From the NCBI RefSeq assembly GCF_017877355.1, contig NZ_JAGIPR010000020.1:1-35650 (forward strand): 35,650 nt of DNA, given 5' to 3'. Below are positions 1 to 9,400 of the stretch, piece after piece. The notes below the pieces were generated by a model. The model saw only the letters and a list, made by a program, of their open reading frames with translations. It had not been told where the DNA came from and did no database searches. Every line of letters begins with the position of its first letter. Position 1 is the first letter of the stretch. This stretch comes from Chryseobacterium jejuense. Lineage in GTDB: Bacteria > Bacteroidota > Bacteroidia > Flavobacteriales > Weeksellaceae. The translations under genes and the position numbers were made by a program.

Positions 1-29
1 ATTACAATATAAAATCTTTGCGTTTTTAA
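1..29 (+). CDS. Last codons of a gene cut by the left edge
   Basis: The first bases read in frame as YNIKSLRF followed by TAA at 27-29. The same eight codons end the gene fragment at 145-297. By this match the window appears to open in the tail of a full or partial copy of that unknown gene. Nothing more of the protein is visible, so no function is offered. Confidence 0.35.
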
Positions 30-48
30 AGCAATTTGTTTTTGTAAT
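1..48 (+). repeat. 48-bp direct repeat, copy 1
   Basis: This segment is identical to 269-316. It spans the last codons of a gene plus a short 3' flank. Downstream of both copies the sequence stays similar but diverged (about 58-115 against 314-365), so the duplicated unit was larger than 48 bp. Confidence 0.85.
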
Positions 49-144
49 AGCTATCCAATTACTATAACTTAAAGTAACCTCCAGCTTTCCTCTTCTAGCT
101 CCCAACCTTTATTGAATAACTCTTTTTTGAAACGCAAAGAATGA

Positions 145-297
145 GTGATTCAACTGGTTTATCTTAAGGAAGCAAAAGAGGGCGACAATGTCGCTGATGA
201 AGCGATGTGGTTATGCGTACGCTTAGAAAGAATCAATGAAATTGATTCCATCTTTGCTCCCTTAAAATATTACAATATAAAATCTTTGCGTTTTTAA
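145..297 (+). pseudogene. C-terminal fragment of an unknown gene (second copy)
   Basis: An open stretch of 50 codons runs from just after a stop at 142-144 to TAA at 295-297. It contains a believable segment with EGDNVADEAMWLCVRLERI and ends YYNIKSLRF. There is no convincing start. The tail is identical to the gene end at 1-29, so this is probably a 5'-truncated tandem duplicate. I do not recognise the family. The 297-450 stretch that follows shows no further coding signal. Confidence 0.45.
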
Positions 298-316
298 AGC
301 AATTTGTTTTTGTAAT
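269..316 (+). repeat. 48-bp direct repeat, copy 2
   Basis: Identical to 1-48. It overlaps the end of the gene fragment at 145-297 and extends about 19 bp past its stop codon. Confidence 0.85.
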
Positions 317-450
317 TAATATAACTCAAAATGACTCTCAGCATCCCTATTCCCTTTATTTTCTAAAATTCTCTTATCTTCTATTGGCTCGGATGTTTTA
401 GGCGTAATCTTTTTTTGCTTATTTTTACATAAAATAAATAAAAATAACAT

Positions 451-939
451 ATGAAAAGAGTCGTATTAGCAGGGCTAATAACTATGGGAGGATTTCTAAC
501 TGCAAAAGCACAATGTAAAACCGAATCTACAATTGTAGAAAATTTTGATACATGGAAGGATATCAACAAATGCTGGACTGCTCAGGCAGGTGGAAAGACC
601 ATGCTTTATGCCAGTGACAAAAAGATTATATTTTATTCTATGAACAGCCCGGGAGAAAATATGTATTTAGTGACTCCAAAAATTAAAGAAGGAAACTATA
701 CGCTTACTCTTGATATTTCTGATAATGGAGGAGAAACCACTTTGGAAATTTTCTCGATCAACAATACTTCTGATCCTAAATCATATGTTTCAATCGCTAA
801 GCCTTCCAAAATAACAGGAGATAAAAAATCATTCAATATTTCAATAAAAAAAGATACCCATTTGGGTCTGAAAGTTTTATTGAATGGGGTTCATCAGGCA
901 GTTTACCTGGATAATTTTTCATTGACACAAAAAAAATAA
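451..939 (+). CDS. Small secreted beta-sandwich-like protein
   Basis: The 162-residue product has a clear signal peptide, residues 1-20, ending TAKA before Gln21. The mature part begins with the ENFDTW...CW pattern often seen at the start of choice-of-anchor/MAM-like jelly-roll domains. It continues with alternating hydrophobic strands and ends with a YLDNFSL strand that usually closes such folds. It has no T9SS sorting domain and no membrane segment. The jelly-roll reading is inferred from pattern only; ligand and role are unknown. The start is supported by the signal peptide and an A-rich leader. It is a lone plus-strand gene followed by a hairpin at 1000-1023. Confidence 0.75.
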   Translation: MKRVVLAGLITMGGFLTAKAQCKTESTIVENFDTWKDINKCWTAQAGGKTMLYASDKKIIFYSMNSPGENMYLVTPKIKEGNYTLTLDISDNGGETTLEIFSINNTSDPKSYVSIAKPSKITGDKKSFNISIKKDTHLGLKVLLNGVHQAVYLDNFSLTQKK

Positions 940-999
940 AATCAGACAGGCTTATATACAGTCCATCATTTAAAAGGTATTTAACCGGATTTTTCCATG

Positions 1000-1023
1000 C
1001 TCCGAAGTCTTCTAGCTTTGGAG
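1000..1023 (+). terminator. Probable terminator of the small secreted protein gene
   Basis: An 8-bp stem (1000-1007 with 1016-1023, one G-T pair) and an 8-base loop are followed by TTTATTTTA. It lies about 60 bp past the stop of the 451-939 gene. The stem is modest, so the call is tentative. Confidence 0.45.
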
Positions 1024-1055
1024 TTTATTTTACCTGATAGTTTTAATTTATAGGC

Positions 1056-1198
1056 TTAATCTAGCTTAAAAAAGAAATACACTACCGCAGCCCATTCTTT
1101 TTTAATGCCTTTAGCATAGCCAATAGTACTGCGCCTACTGTTTTCTACCGTTCCATCATCTTTAATGTTACCAAGGGTGGAACGGCTGCTGTTTTCTG
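1056..1198 (-). pseudogene. 5'-truncated copy of the 17-residue-repeat secreted protein
   Basis: On the minus strand this reads without stops as two 17-residue repeats (STLGNIKDDGTVENSRR and part of the one before it), then the tail STIGYAKGIKKEW and KLD, then TAA. This closely matches the C-terminus of the intact gene at 2745-3155. The homology ends at about 1198, where the REP element begins (1203). Signal peptide and most repeats are missing. The 3' flank (GAGTTTATT) is also shared with the intact gene. Confidence 0.8.
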
Positions 1199-1202
1199 CC
1201 CC

Positions 1203-1235
1203 CCGCTACCACACGAATCCTTTCGTGTGGTATTT
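1203..1235 (-). repeat. REP-type palindrome, copy 1
   Basis: A perfect 11-bp stem, TACCACACGAA (1207-1217) with its complement at 1222-1232, encloses a TCCT loop. It is preceded by a CCGC motif. A second copy at 33439-33471 in the opposite orientation matches over 33 bp with about four differences. It sits between the truncated repeat gene and the RAYT transposase gene, which fits the known association of RAYT enzymes with REP palindromes. Confidence 0.7.
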
Positions 1236-1242
1236 AATACTA

Positions 1243-1918
1243 TTAATCAATCATTCTAAAAACAACAATATTATCTAAAAGTCCTTTTTCATCAGCATAA
1301 TCTGTTGCACTGCTGTATTTATAATCTTCTGCACGGAAAACTAAACCTGCTTCTACAGGATTTTGATGTACATAATTAATCTTCTGCCTAATCACTCTAT
1401 TGCTCCACAACTCAATAGGTTTATTATCATGTCTCCAAAATTGATATTGATTTACATTTGAAGTTTTTGAACCTTCTTTAAGGAAAAAATCTAATAAAAA
1501 ATCTGTTCTGCTTTTCTGTAGGATTTTCTTTGATTGCTGATACAAGTGCTTTGCTTGTAAATCTTTTTAAATCACCAATCAAAAGTTCTGGTTTCTGCCC
1601 ATTTATACTTCTGAAAACTAAGTGTACATAGCTTGACATAATGCACCACGCATGTATTTCCATTCCTTTACTCTTTTGGCAAAACCTTAAGCTTTCTAAA
1701 AAGATTTCTTTGTATTCATTTCTAATAAAAACGTCCAGCCAACCTACAACAGCAAAGCTTATGAAATATAATCCTTTAAATATTTTCACCTCCAGGTATC
1801 TTGAATGAGATTCCTCTGAAGGATAAAACCAGCCCATCGTCTTCTTCATAAAGCCTGGCAGGGAATTCAGACCACTGCAAGGCAGTATATTGTATGAAAG
1901 TATTGGTAATTCAATCAA
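1243..1918 (-). mobile_element. Broken REP-associated tyrosine transposase (RAYT, Y1_Tnp family)
   Basis: Two overlapping minus-strand frames (1478-1918 and 1243-1545) together give one Y1-transposase of the IS200/REP-associated type. Recognisable pieces are FKGLYFISFAVVGWLDVF, the HUH-region segment MSSYVHLVF, and near the end NYVHQNPVEAGLVFRAEDY followed by YSSA. The frames join if one T is removed from the T4 run at 1512-1515, which restores TESRTDFLLDFF. The first His of the HUH motif is Tyr here (codon at 1628-1630), so the enzyme carries both a frameshift and a changed metal-binding residue. The true start is uncertain; Met codons inside the first 30 residues are alternatives. The REP palindrome lies just past its stop. 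Confidence 0.85.
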
Positions 1919-1938
1919 GATTGTTCAATACTATTCAT

Positions 1939-2688
1939 TCAAATAAAAAAGTCATCCTGATTGAATGATGATAGCCTGCTTTCCCTATGGGTAACTTCCA
2001 CATTTAAATTCTGAAGATTGATTTCAGCACTAAAAATATTCATATCCTCCCATACATCATATGAAATATAGTAAGTTTTGGTGCCGTCTTCCTTCAATGC
2101 TACCAATTGTTTAACACCATCCCTAGATTCCCAAAACATATTATCTTCCAAAACAATCTTTCTTATACATATGCTAAGTTCCGCCTTTTGAGTTTCCTTC
2201 TTTAAGCTGAAATAAAAATGTGAATATTCTTTGATCCAGAATTCGGCTTTTTCACTTAGCAAATAAGCATTGAACTCCTTAAGTAATATATGATGTATTT
2301 CTTCGTTGGTTTTCTTCTCCGTTTCAATTGTCTTAAAACATTCACTGTCCTTATGGATAATTTCCACATTTAAATTCTGAATATCTATTTCCGCAGTAAA
2401 AATATTGACACCCTCCCAGACATCATATAATTGATAATAGGTATAAGTACCATTTTTATTCAATGTTACCAACTGCCTAAAACCATCCTTATATTCCCAA
2501 AAACCACTTCCTCCGAAAAGTACGTTTCTCAGATTTACGGTAAGCTTTACTTTTGAGGTTTCCTTTTTTGAACTAAAATAAAATTGTGTACATTCTTTGA
2601 TCCAGGATCCTGCTTTTTCACTTAATAAGTAATTATTGAATTCGTTAAGTAGTATATCACGTACTTCTTTATTGGTCTTTGTTTCCAT
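1939..2688 (-). CDS. Unknown protein built from two tandem copies of one domain
   Basis: The 249-residue protein has no signal peptide and no membrane segment. Residues about 1-120 and 123-245 align along their whole length. Both carry LLxEFNxYLLSEKAxxWIKE, then FYFSxKKET, FWExxDGxxQLVxLxxxGTxTYY, YDVWEx and QNLNVEx. The gene is therefore an internal duplication of a domain of about 120 residues. I do not recognise the family; an immunity-type or other small cytoplasmic alpha/beta domain is possible but unproven. It starts at the ATG before ETKTNKE. It lies between the broken transposase and the repeat protein, on the same strand as both. Confidence 0.7.
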   Translation of the reverse strand: METKTNKEVRDILLNEFNNYLLSEKAGSWIKECTQFYFSSKKETSKVKLTVNLRNVLFGGSGFWEYKDGFRQLVTLNKNGTYTYYQLYDVWEGVNIFTAEIDIQNLNVEIIHKDSECFKTIETEKKTNEEIHHILLKEFNAYLLSEKAEFWIKEYSHFYFSLKKETQKAELSICIRKIVLEDNMFWESRDGVKQLVALKEDGTKTYYISYDVWEDMNIFSAEINLQNLNVEVTHRESRLSSFNQDDFFI

Positions 2689-2744
2689 TCAGGTATTCTC
2701 CTATGAGTATTGACACTATGGTTCCTAGAGTTTATTCTTCAGTT

Positions 2745-3155
2745 CTAATCTAACTTAAAAAAGAAATATACTACTGCTGCCCATTCTTTTTTGATGCCTT
2801 TTGCGTACCCAATCGTGCTCCGGCTGCTATTTTCTACCGTTCCGTCATCTTTAATATAACCAATGGTAGAACGGCTGCTATTTTCTACGGTGCCATCTTT
2901 TTTAACATAGCCTATAGTGGAACGGCTGCTGTTTTCTATAGTCCCGTCACTTTTGATATAACCGATTGTTGAACGGTTTTTATTCTCAATAGTACCGTCG
3001 CTTTTAATATATCCAACTGTGGAACGGCTGCTATTTTCAATGGTTCCATCCGGTTTGATATAGCCTGTCGTACTGCGGTTTCCAGATTCAATAGTTTGTG
3101 CTCCTAAAGAGGAAAGGCTGAACAGAAGTAAGCCAATAAGTAATGTTTTTTTCAT
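2745..3155 (-). CDS. Secreted protein of 17-residue beta repeats
   Basis: The 136-residue product begins with a signal peptide (residues 1-19, ending SSLGAQ). Residues 28-112 are five near-perfect repeats of 17 residues of the form STIGYIKxDGTIENSSR. A sixth, diverged start (STIGYAK) leads into a hydrophobic tail, KKEWAAVVYFFF. The GYIxxDGxIE pattern resembles the beta-flower or MORN-like repeats found in Bacteroidota; that match is by eye. The tail may cap the repeat fold or bind a membrane. A truncated paralog lies at 1056-1198. The function is unknown. Confidence 0.75.
   Translation of the reverse strand: MKKTLLIGLLLFSLSSLGAQTIESGNRSTTGYIKPDGTIENSSRSTVGYIKSDGTIENKNRSTIGYIKSDGTIENSSRSTIGYVKKDGTVENSSRSTIGYIKDDGTVENSSRSTIGYAKGIKKEWAAVVYFFFKLD
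2820..3074 (-). repeat. Coding 51-bp minisatellite, five copies
   Basis: Five consecutive 51-bp units encode the 17-residue repeats of the 2745-3155 gene. The unit is a multiple of three, so loss or gain of a unit would keep the frame. Confidence 0.8.
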
Positions 3156-3204
3156 GGTTTTAAAAAAAATAAATATACAATTTATATGAATGATCTACTC
3201 TATA

Positions 3205-3240
3205 AAAATAACGTCACTTAAAAATAAGTGACGCTATTTT
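3205..3240 (-). terminator. Terminator of the two-propeller gene
   Basis: A 16-bp stem (3205-3220 with 3225-3240) and a 4-base loop lie about 50 bp past the stop of the 3292-6171 gene. The single imperfect pair is G-U on the minus strand but A-C on the plus strand, and a T-rich run follows on the minus strand. Both facts favour minus-strand use. The core matches the hairpin at 6390-6419. Confidence 0.75.
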
Positions 3241-3291
3241 GAAAGATTTCAAAGTTAAAGAAACCTTATCTGTTACATTAAAATCTAATGC

Positions 3292-6171
3292 TTATCGTTT
3301 GATAACTTTTACTGTTTTTACGAAATCATTAGCAGCATTTATTTTAACAAGATACACTCCTGATAGGAATCCGGAAACATCAATTGTTCCTTTTGTATCA
3401 TTGATTACTTTAGTCAGCACCAATTGTCCTGCCGCATTGTAAACCGCGACCGAAAGAATCTTCTGATCGAATGAGATGGTCAGGATATCCTGTACCGGAT
3501 TTGGATAAACTTTCAATTGATCTGTTTTTGTTGAAATTTCCTGAACTGCTAAGCTACTTGTAGAACAAACAATAGGTGTAAAAATTGTTTTTTGAATGTT
3601 TGTTCCATCTCCTAACTGACCATAGCTATTATAGCCACAACCTGATAAAAAGCTAGTGGCATTAATAACAAATGTATTAAACATGCCTGCTGCAAAACTT
3701 TGCAGGCTAGTAGCTGTTCCAATAAGTGTAGGTATATGCCTGTTAGTTGTTGTTCCATCGCCTAATTGCCCAAAGATATTATCTCCCCATGCCCATAGTG
3801 TCCCGTTTGTTTTCAGTCCTACTGAATGTTCAAAACCTGCTTCAATACTCTTCCAATCTGTTGCTGTTCCAATTTGGGTTGGGATGTATTTATCAATAGT
3901 AGTTCCATCTCCTAATGGTCCAAATTCATTTCTGCCCCATGCCCATAGCGTTCCATCTGCTTTAATTGCTACTGAATGTAAACTTCCGGCAGCAATATCT
4001 TTCCAATTCGAAGTTGTTCCGATTTGTGTTGGAGTAGTTCTGTCCGTTGTGGTTCCATCTCCTAATTGTCCAAATAAATTATCTCCCCATGCCCATAGCG
4101 TTCCATCTGTTGTTATAGCAAAAGTACTCATCCCACCAGATGTAACTATTTTCCAATTATTTCCTGTTCCGATTTGGATTGGGACAGTTTTATTGATGGT
4201 TGTATTATCCCCTAATTGTCCAGTCTGATTATATCCCCAGGCCCAAAGTGTTCCGTTTGATTTTATAGCTAATGCGTAACCTATTCCTGTAGCAATACTA
4301 ATCCAGTCAGTTGCTGTTCCGATTTGTGCAGGAGTAGTTCTGTCCGTTGTGGTTCCATCTCCTAATTGACCATAACTATTTCTACCCCATGCCCATAATG
4401 TTCCATCAGCTTTGAGTCCTACGGAATGAAAATATCCTGCAGCAACATTTTTCCAATTTGTAGCCGTTCCAATTTGTATTGGGGTATTTTTTGAATTTGT
4501 TGTACCATCGCCCAACTGACCAAAATCGTTACGTCCCCATGCCCAAAGTGTTCCGTCTGTTTTAATTCCAAACGAATGAAAATATCCTGAATTCACACTT
4601 TGCCAGCAACCTGTTATAGTTGTAGGAAGTGTAGTAAAGGAGCCTCCCGGTACCCAATCACTTTGGCTAGATCCGCAATGAGAAGCCACCCACCAATAAT
4701 AAGTAGTGTTAGGTAATAGATTTGACAAATTTGCTGTTGCATAAGGGGTAGCTCCCCCTGTGCCCCCAACAATTGAATTAGTACTATAAAGATACACATA
4801 ACCTCCATCAGGAACTGGAGTGGAAGCCGTCCAGCCAATAGTAGCCGTTGTAGAAGTAACACTAGTTGTTGAAAACTGTGTTGGAAGAGTACAATTTGAA
4901 GGACATTCAATAGCAACAAATGTATTTTTGTCATTATTAGTACCATCACCTAATTGTCCATGATTATTTGCTCCACAAACTTTTAAAAAGCCATCACCCT
5001 TTTTTACGAGAATATGATTCTCTCCGGCAGAAATTTGCATATTGTCTGTAGAGGAGCCTATTTGTGTAGGTGCTGTAATAATCGTAGATGCAGTTGATCC
5101 GGCACCCAATTGCCCATGGGCATTTTGCCCCCATGCCCAAAGTGTTCCGTCTGCTCTGTTTGCAAAAGAAAAAGATAATCCAGCAGATACAGTAAGCCAA
5201 TTGGTTTCCGTTCCTATTTGGGTTGGGATATTTCTATCAGTAGTAGTTCCGTCACCTAATTGTCCATATTCATTGATACCCCACGTCCATAACGTCCCAT
5301 CTGTTTTTACTCCCAGTGAATGTTGATTTCCAGCATCAACGCTTTGCCAGTTAGCAGCTGTTCCAATTTGGATAGGAACACCTTTATCATTTGTAGTTCC
5401 ATCTCCTAGTTGGCCATAGAAATTTCCGCCCCAAGCCCAAAGAGTCCCATTCGATTTTATAGCTAACGTATAATTATCTCCTGTAGCAATACTTACCCAA
5501 TCTGTTGCTGTTCCTATTTGAGTTGGGATACTTCTATTAGTATTAGTTCCATCTCCTAGTTGTGCAGAGCTATTGCGTCCCCATCCCCATAATGTCCCAT
5601 CTGTTTTTATAGCTAACGTATGAGAACTTCTGGCACTAATACTTTGCCAATTGGTTGCTGTTCCTATTTGAACTGGCATATTTCTATCAGTAGTTGTTCC
5701 ATCACCCAGTTGTCCATAATTATTCATCCCCCATGACCATAATGTACCATCTGTTTTAATGGCAACTGTATAATTAGATGCACCATCTATTTTCAGCCAA
5801 TTATTAGCCGTTCCTATTTGGATAGGGACATTCCTTTTAACCGCAGTTCCATCCCCTAATTGCCCATATAAATTATTCCCCCATGCCCACAATGTTCCGT
5901 CTGTTTTTATACCTACCGAATGTCCACTTCCTGCACTAAAACTTTGCCAGCAACCTGTTATAGTTGTAGGAAGTAAATCTTCCGATGTCCAATTTCCTTG
6001 GCTAAACCCATCAATGATTTTGGGAGTTCCGTTCGTTTTAGGTTGAAGTATAACACGGTGATCGGTAAAAGCCGACCCAATGGTTTGGGTATTTTTAACA
6101 TACAGACCTGTTGCAAAAGCCATGATACTGGCTAAGACTGTTAAGACAATCATTAATAATTTTTTTTTCAT
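3292..6171 (-). CDS. T9SS-exported protein with two RCC1-type propellers
   Basis: The 959-residue protein has a signal peptide (1-20). A short segment, LYVKN...ILQPKTNG (21-50), resembles the start of the beta-helix protein at 11284-12471. RCC1-like repeats of about 50 residues with the pattern DGTLWAWGxNxxGQLGDGT follow, seven at about 73-427 and seven at 521-875. A fibronectin III-like domain at about 427-520 separates them. Residues about 880-959 form a type A T9SS sorting domain (VYPNPVQDILTIS, ending VKTVKVIKR). By this signal it should be secreted or fixed on the cell surface. The last blade of each propeller lacks the LWAWG signature. Binding partners are unknown. The DNA is strongly repetitive. 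Confidence 0.9.
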   Translation of the reverse strand: MKKKLLMIVLTVLASIMAFATGLYVKNTQTIGSAFTDHRVILQPKTNGTPKIIDGFSQGNWTSEDLLPTTITGCWQSFSAGSGHSVGIKTDGTLWAWGNNLYGQLGDGTAVKRNVPIQIGTANNWLKIDGASNYTVAIKTDGTLWSWGMNNYGQLGDGTTTDRNMPVQIGTATNWQSISARSSHTLAIKTDGTLWGWGRNSSAQLGDGTNTNRSIPTQIGTATDWVSIATGDNYTLAIKSNGTLWAWGGNFYGQLGDGTTNDKGVPIQIGTAANWQSVDAGNQHSLGVKTDGTLWTWGINEYGQLGDGTTTDRNIPTQIGTETNWLTVSAGLSFSFANRADGTLWAWGQNAHGQLGAGSTASTIITAPTQIGSSTDNMQISAGENHILVKKGDGFLKVCGANNHGQLGDGTNNDKNTFVAIECPSNCTLPTQFSTTSVTSTTATIGWTASTPVPDGGYVYLYSTNSIVGGTGGATPYATANLSNLLPNTTYYWWVASHCGSSQSDWVPGGSFTTLPTTITGCWQSVNSGYFHSFGIKTDGTLWAWGRNDFGQLGDGTTNSKNTPIQIGTATNWKNVAAGYFHSVGLKADGTLWAWGRNSYGQLGDGTTTDRTTPAQIGTATDWISIATGIGYALAIKSNGTLWAWGYNQTGQLGDNTTINKTVPIQIGTGNNWKIVTSGGMSTFAITTDGTLWAWGDNLFGQLGDGTTTDRTTPTQIGTTSNWKDIAAGSLHSVAIKADGTLWAWGRNEFGPLGDGTTIDKYIPTQIGTATDWKSIEAGFEHSVGLKTNGTLWAWGDNIFGQLGDGTTTNRHIPTLIGTATSLQSFAAGMFNTFVINATSFLSGCGYNSYGQLGDGTNIQKTIFTPIVCSTSSLAVQEISTKTDQLKVYPNPVQDILTISFDQKILSVAVYNAAGQLVLTKVINDTKGTIDVSGFLSGVYLVKINAANDFVKTVKVIKR

Positions 6172-6237
6172 GATATTGTAAATTAGTTTTCAGTGACAAC
6201 AACATGAACATCCATTATGATTTTGTGTTGTTCACCA

Positions 6238-6301
6238 CAAAAATATATTTTTATTATGGATCATGAAATAGTTAACAAATAATAAAATTCCATCTCTATA
6301 C
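6238..6301 (-). promoter_or_regulatory. Promoter block upstream of the two-propeller gene
   Basis: On the minus strand a TATTTTTG box (6238-6245) follows a TTTC element (6265-6268) after 19 bp. This is close to the Bacteroidota pattern TTTG-N19-TAnnTTTG. Farther upstream lies GTATAGAGATGGAATT (6286-6301). The whole block is repeated upstream of the beta-helix gene at 12810-12878. The rest of the 6172-6479 gap shows only AT-rich DNA and the terminator at 6390. Confidence 0.6.
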
Positions 6302-6389
6302 CTATACTAAACACTGAAAAAAATTAATTATATTATTCAAAACAAATGACAATAATACTGCCTTACATGTGAAAAATAGAATATAAAAA

Positions 6390-6419
6390 ATAGCGCCACT
6401 TAACAATAAGTGACGCTAT
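6390..6419 (-). terminator. Terminator of the three-propeller gene
   Basis: A 13-bp stem (6390-6402 with 6407-6419) and a 4-base loop are followed on the minus strand by a run of T. The one imperfect pair is a G-U wobble on the minus strand. It lies about 60 bp past the stop of the 6480-11264 gene and is nearly the same sequence as the hairpin at 3205-3240. Confidence 0.75.
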
Positions 6420-6479
6420 CTATTCAGAAAAGACTAAGGTTACCAAGGTTTTAGACCTCAACAATCCTAATCATCAAAT

Positions 6480-9400
6480 TTATCGTTTGATAACTTTTAC
6501 TGTTTTTACAAAGTCATTAACAGCATTTATTTTAACCAAATAAACCCCTGAAACAAATCCGGAAGCATCAATTGTTCCTTTTGTATCATTGATTGCTTTA
6601 GTAAGTATCAGCTGTCCGGCTGCATTGTAAACCGTTACAAAAAGAATCTTCTGATCATAAGAGATCGTCAGGATATCCTGTACCGGATTTGGATAAACTT
6701 TCAGCAAATCTGCCTTTGGTGAAACTTCTGTAATAGCTAAATTACCTGTAGGGCAGGCAATAGGGACAAAAATTGGTTTGTTAATAATTGTTCCGTCTCC
6801 TATCTGCCCAAATTCATTACGGCCAGTGGCTGATAAAAATCCATTGGTATTGATAGCAAGTGTAGTATATGGCCCTGCTGCAATCATTTTTCTATCAGTG
6901 GCAGTTCCAATTTGAGTGGGAACAAGTCTGGCAATTTTAGTTCCATCTCCCAGCTGTCCATAAGTATTTCTCCCCCATGCCCAATGTGTTCCATTTGCTT
7001 TAATTCCTACAGAAGAATTAAAATGGTTAGTAGCTACATCCTTCCAGTCTGTTGCAGTTCCAATTTGTGTTGGAGTATTTCTAAGGGTTGTGGTTCCATC
7101 ACCTAATTGTCCTTCGAAATTATCTCCCCAGCCCCATGCTGTTCCATTTGTTTTTAATGCTATAGAGTGAAAACTTCCTGCACTCACCGTTTTCCAATCT
7201 GTTGCTGTTCCGATTTGAATAGGAGTTGATATTACAACTGAAGTTGAATTCCCATCACCTAATCGCCCATAACCGCTGCTTCCCCAACCCCATAGTGTTC
7301 CGTCTGTCTTGATGGCAAGAGTATGCGAAGAACCTGCTGTGACCATTTTCCAATCATTTGCTATTCCGACTTGTACCGGTACAGTTTTACGGATGGTGGT
7401 ACCATCTCCTAATTGACCGTTCCCGTTATATCCCCAAGCCCATAATGTACCATCTGATTTTATTCCTAATGTATAATAGTCTCCACCAGAAATGTTTACC
7501 CAATCTGTTGCTGTTCCTATTTGCATTGGAATAGAACCGGAAATTGTAGTTCCATTACCTAATTGCCCTTGCTGATTATCACCCCATGTCCATAACGTCC
7601 CATCTGTTTTGAGGGCAACAGTATGACTATCTCCTGCAGATACTTTCAGCCAATTATTTCCGGTTCCGATTTGTATTGGGGTATTTTTGGGAACTGTAGT
7701 TCCGTCACCCAGTTGACCACTGCCATTAGATCCCCATGTCCATAATGTACCATCTGATTTTATTCCTACCGAATAGAAAGAACCTGAACTCACACTTTCC
7801 CAACAGCCTGTTGCAGAAGTAGGAAGTGTAGTAAAGGATCCTGCCGGTATCCAATTAGGCTGATTGGATCCACAATTAGATCCCACCCACCAATAGTAAG
7901 TAGTGTTTGGTAACAGACTTGTTAAATTGGCTGTGGTAGAAATAACCTTTCCCTCAATACCTCCAAGAACTGAATTCGTACTATAAAGATACGAATAACC
8001 TCCATTTGGAGCTGTTGTCGCAGCTGTCCAGCTAAGAGTAGCCGTTGCAGATGTAATATTAGAAGACAAAAATTGGCTAGGAGGATTACAACTTACAGGA
8101 CAAGCAACAGGTACAAAAATTTTCTTAGAAATAAATGTACCATCTCCTAACTGGCCAGATGTATTAATACCAGTAGCTGTTAAAAAGCCATTGGTATTTA
8201 TAGCAAATGTACCTATACCTACTGCAATACTTTGTTTATCAGAAGCTGTTCCTATTTGCGTTGGAATAGTTCTGATACTTCTAGTTCCATCTCCTAATTG
8301 TCCATAATCATTACGTCCCCAAGCCCAAAGGGTTCCGTCTGTTTTGAGTCCTGCAGAATGCTCATTGCCTGCACCAACGCTATGCCAATTTGTTTCTGTT
8401 CCTATTTGTGTTGGAGTAACTCTGTCTATTATAGTTCCATCTCCTAATTGTCCACCTGTATTTCTTCCCCATGCCCATAGTGTTCCGTCTGTTTTGAGTC
8501 CTACAGAATGATCATCTCCGGCATCAATACTTCTCCAATTCGTAGCTGTTCCTATCTGAATAGGAGATGTTCTTATTGTTCCTGTTCCATCGCCTAGTTT
8601 TCCGCCCCAGTTATCTCCCCATGCCCATAATGTTCCATCTGTTTTAATGGCAAGAGTATGTTCACTTCTCGATGAGATCATTTTCCAATTATTTGCAGTT
8701 CCAATTTGGATTGGTATATTTTTATCTATATTAGTACCATCACCTAATTGCCCTTTGTCATTTCTTCCCCATACCCAAAGGGTACCATTTGCTTTTAGAG
8801 CTAATGTATAATATTCTCCTGCGGCAATATTTACCCAGTCTGCTGCTGTCCCAATTTGTGTTGGTGTAGCTTTGTCAGTTGTAGTTCCATCACCTAATTG
8901 CCCATAATCATTTTTACCCCATGTCCAAAGTGTTCCATCTGTTTTGATAGCCACAGTATGATAATATCCAATATCTGTTTTCAGCCAATTGTTCATGGCT
9001 GAAATTTGTATTGGAGTATTTTTTGCACCCGTAATTCCAACTCCAAGTTGTCCATAATCGTTATTTCCCCATGCCCATAGTGTTCCATCTGTTTTTATTC
9101 CTGTAGAATGACGATTTCCAGAGCTTACACTTTGCCAACAACCTGTTTCATTAGTAGGAAGAGTAGTAAAAGAACCTCCTGATATCCAATTACCCTCACT
9201 GGATTTGCAATCGGATGCCACCCACCAATAGTAAGTGGTATTGGGTAATAAGTTCGTCAAAACAGCCTTTGTAGAAGTAGTAGTTCCATCAATACCACCA
9301 ACAATAGGGTGTGTGCTATAAAGATAGGTATATCCTCCACTAGGAGCTGAACTTGATGCTGTCCAGTTTATAGTAGCTGTTGTTGAAGTAACCCCTGTTG

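Noticed and set aside
3656..4228. Plus-strand open frame of 190 codons inside the two-propeller gene
   Set aside because: It is the antisense of the RCC1 repeats, shows only their repeat period, and has no independent domain.
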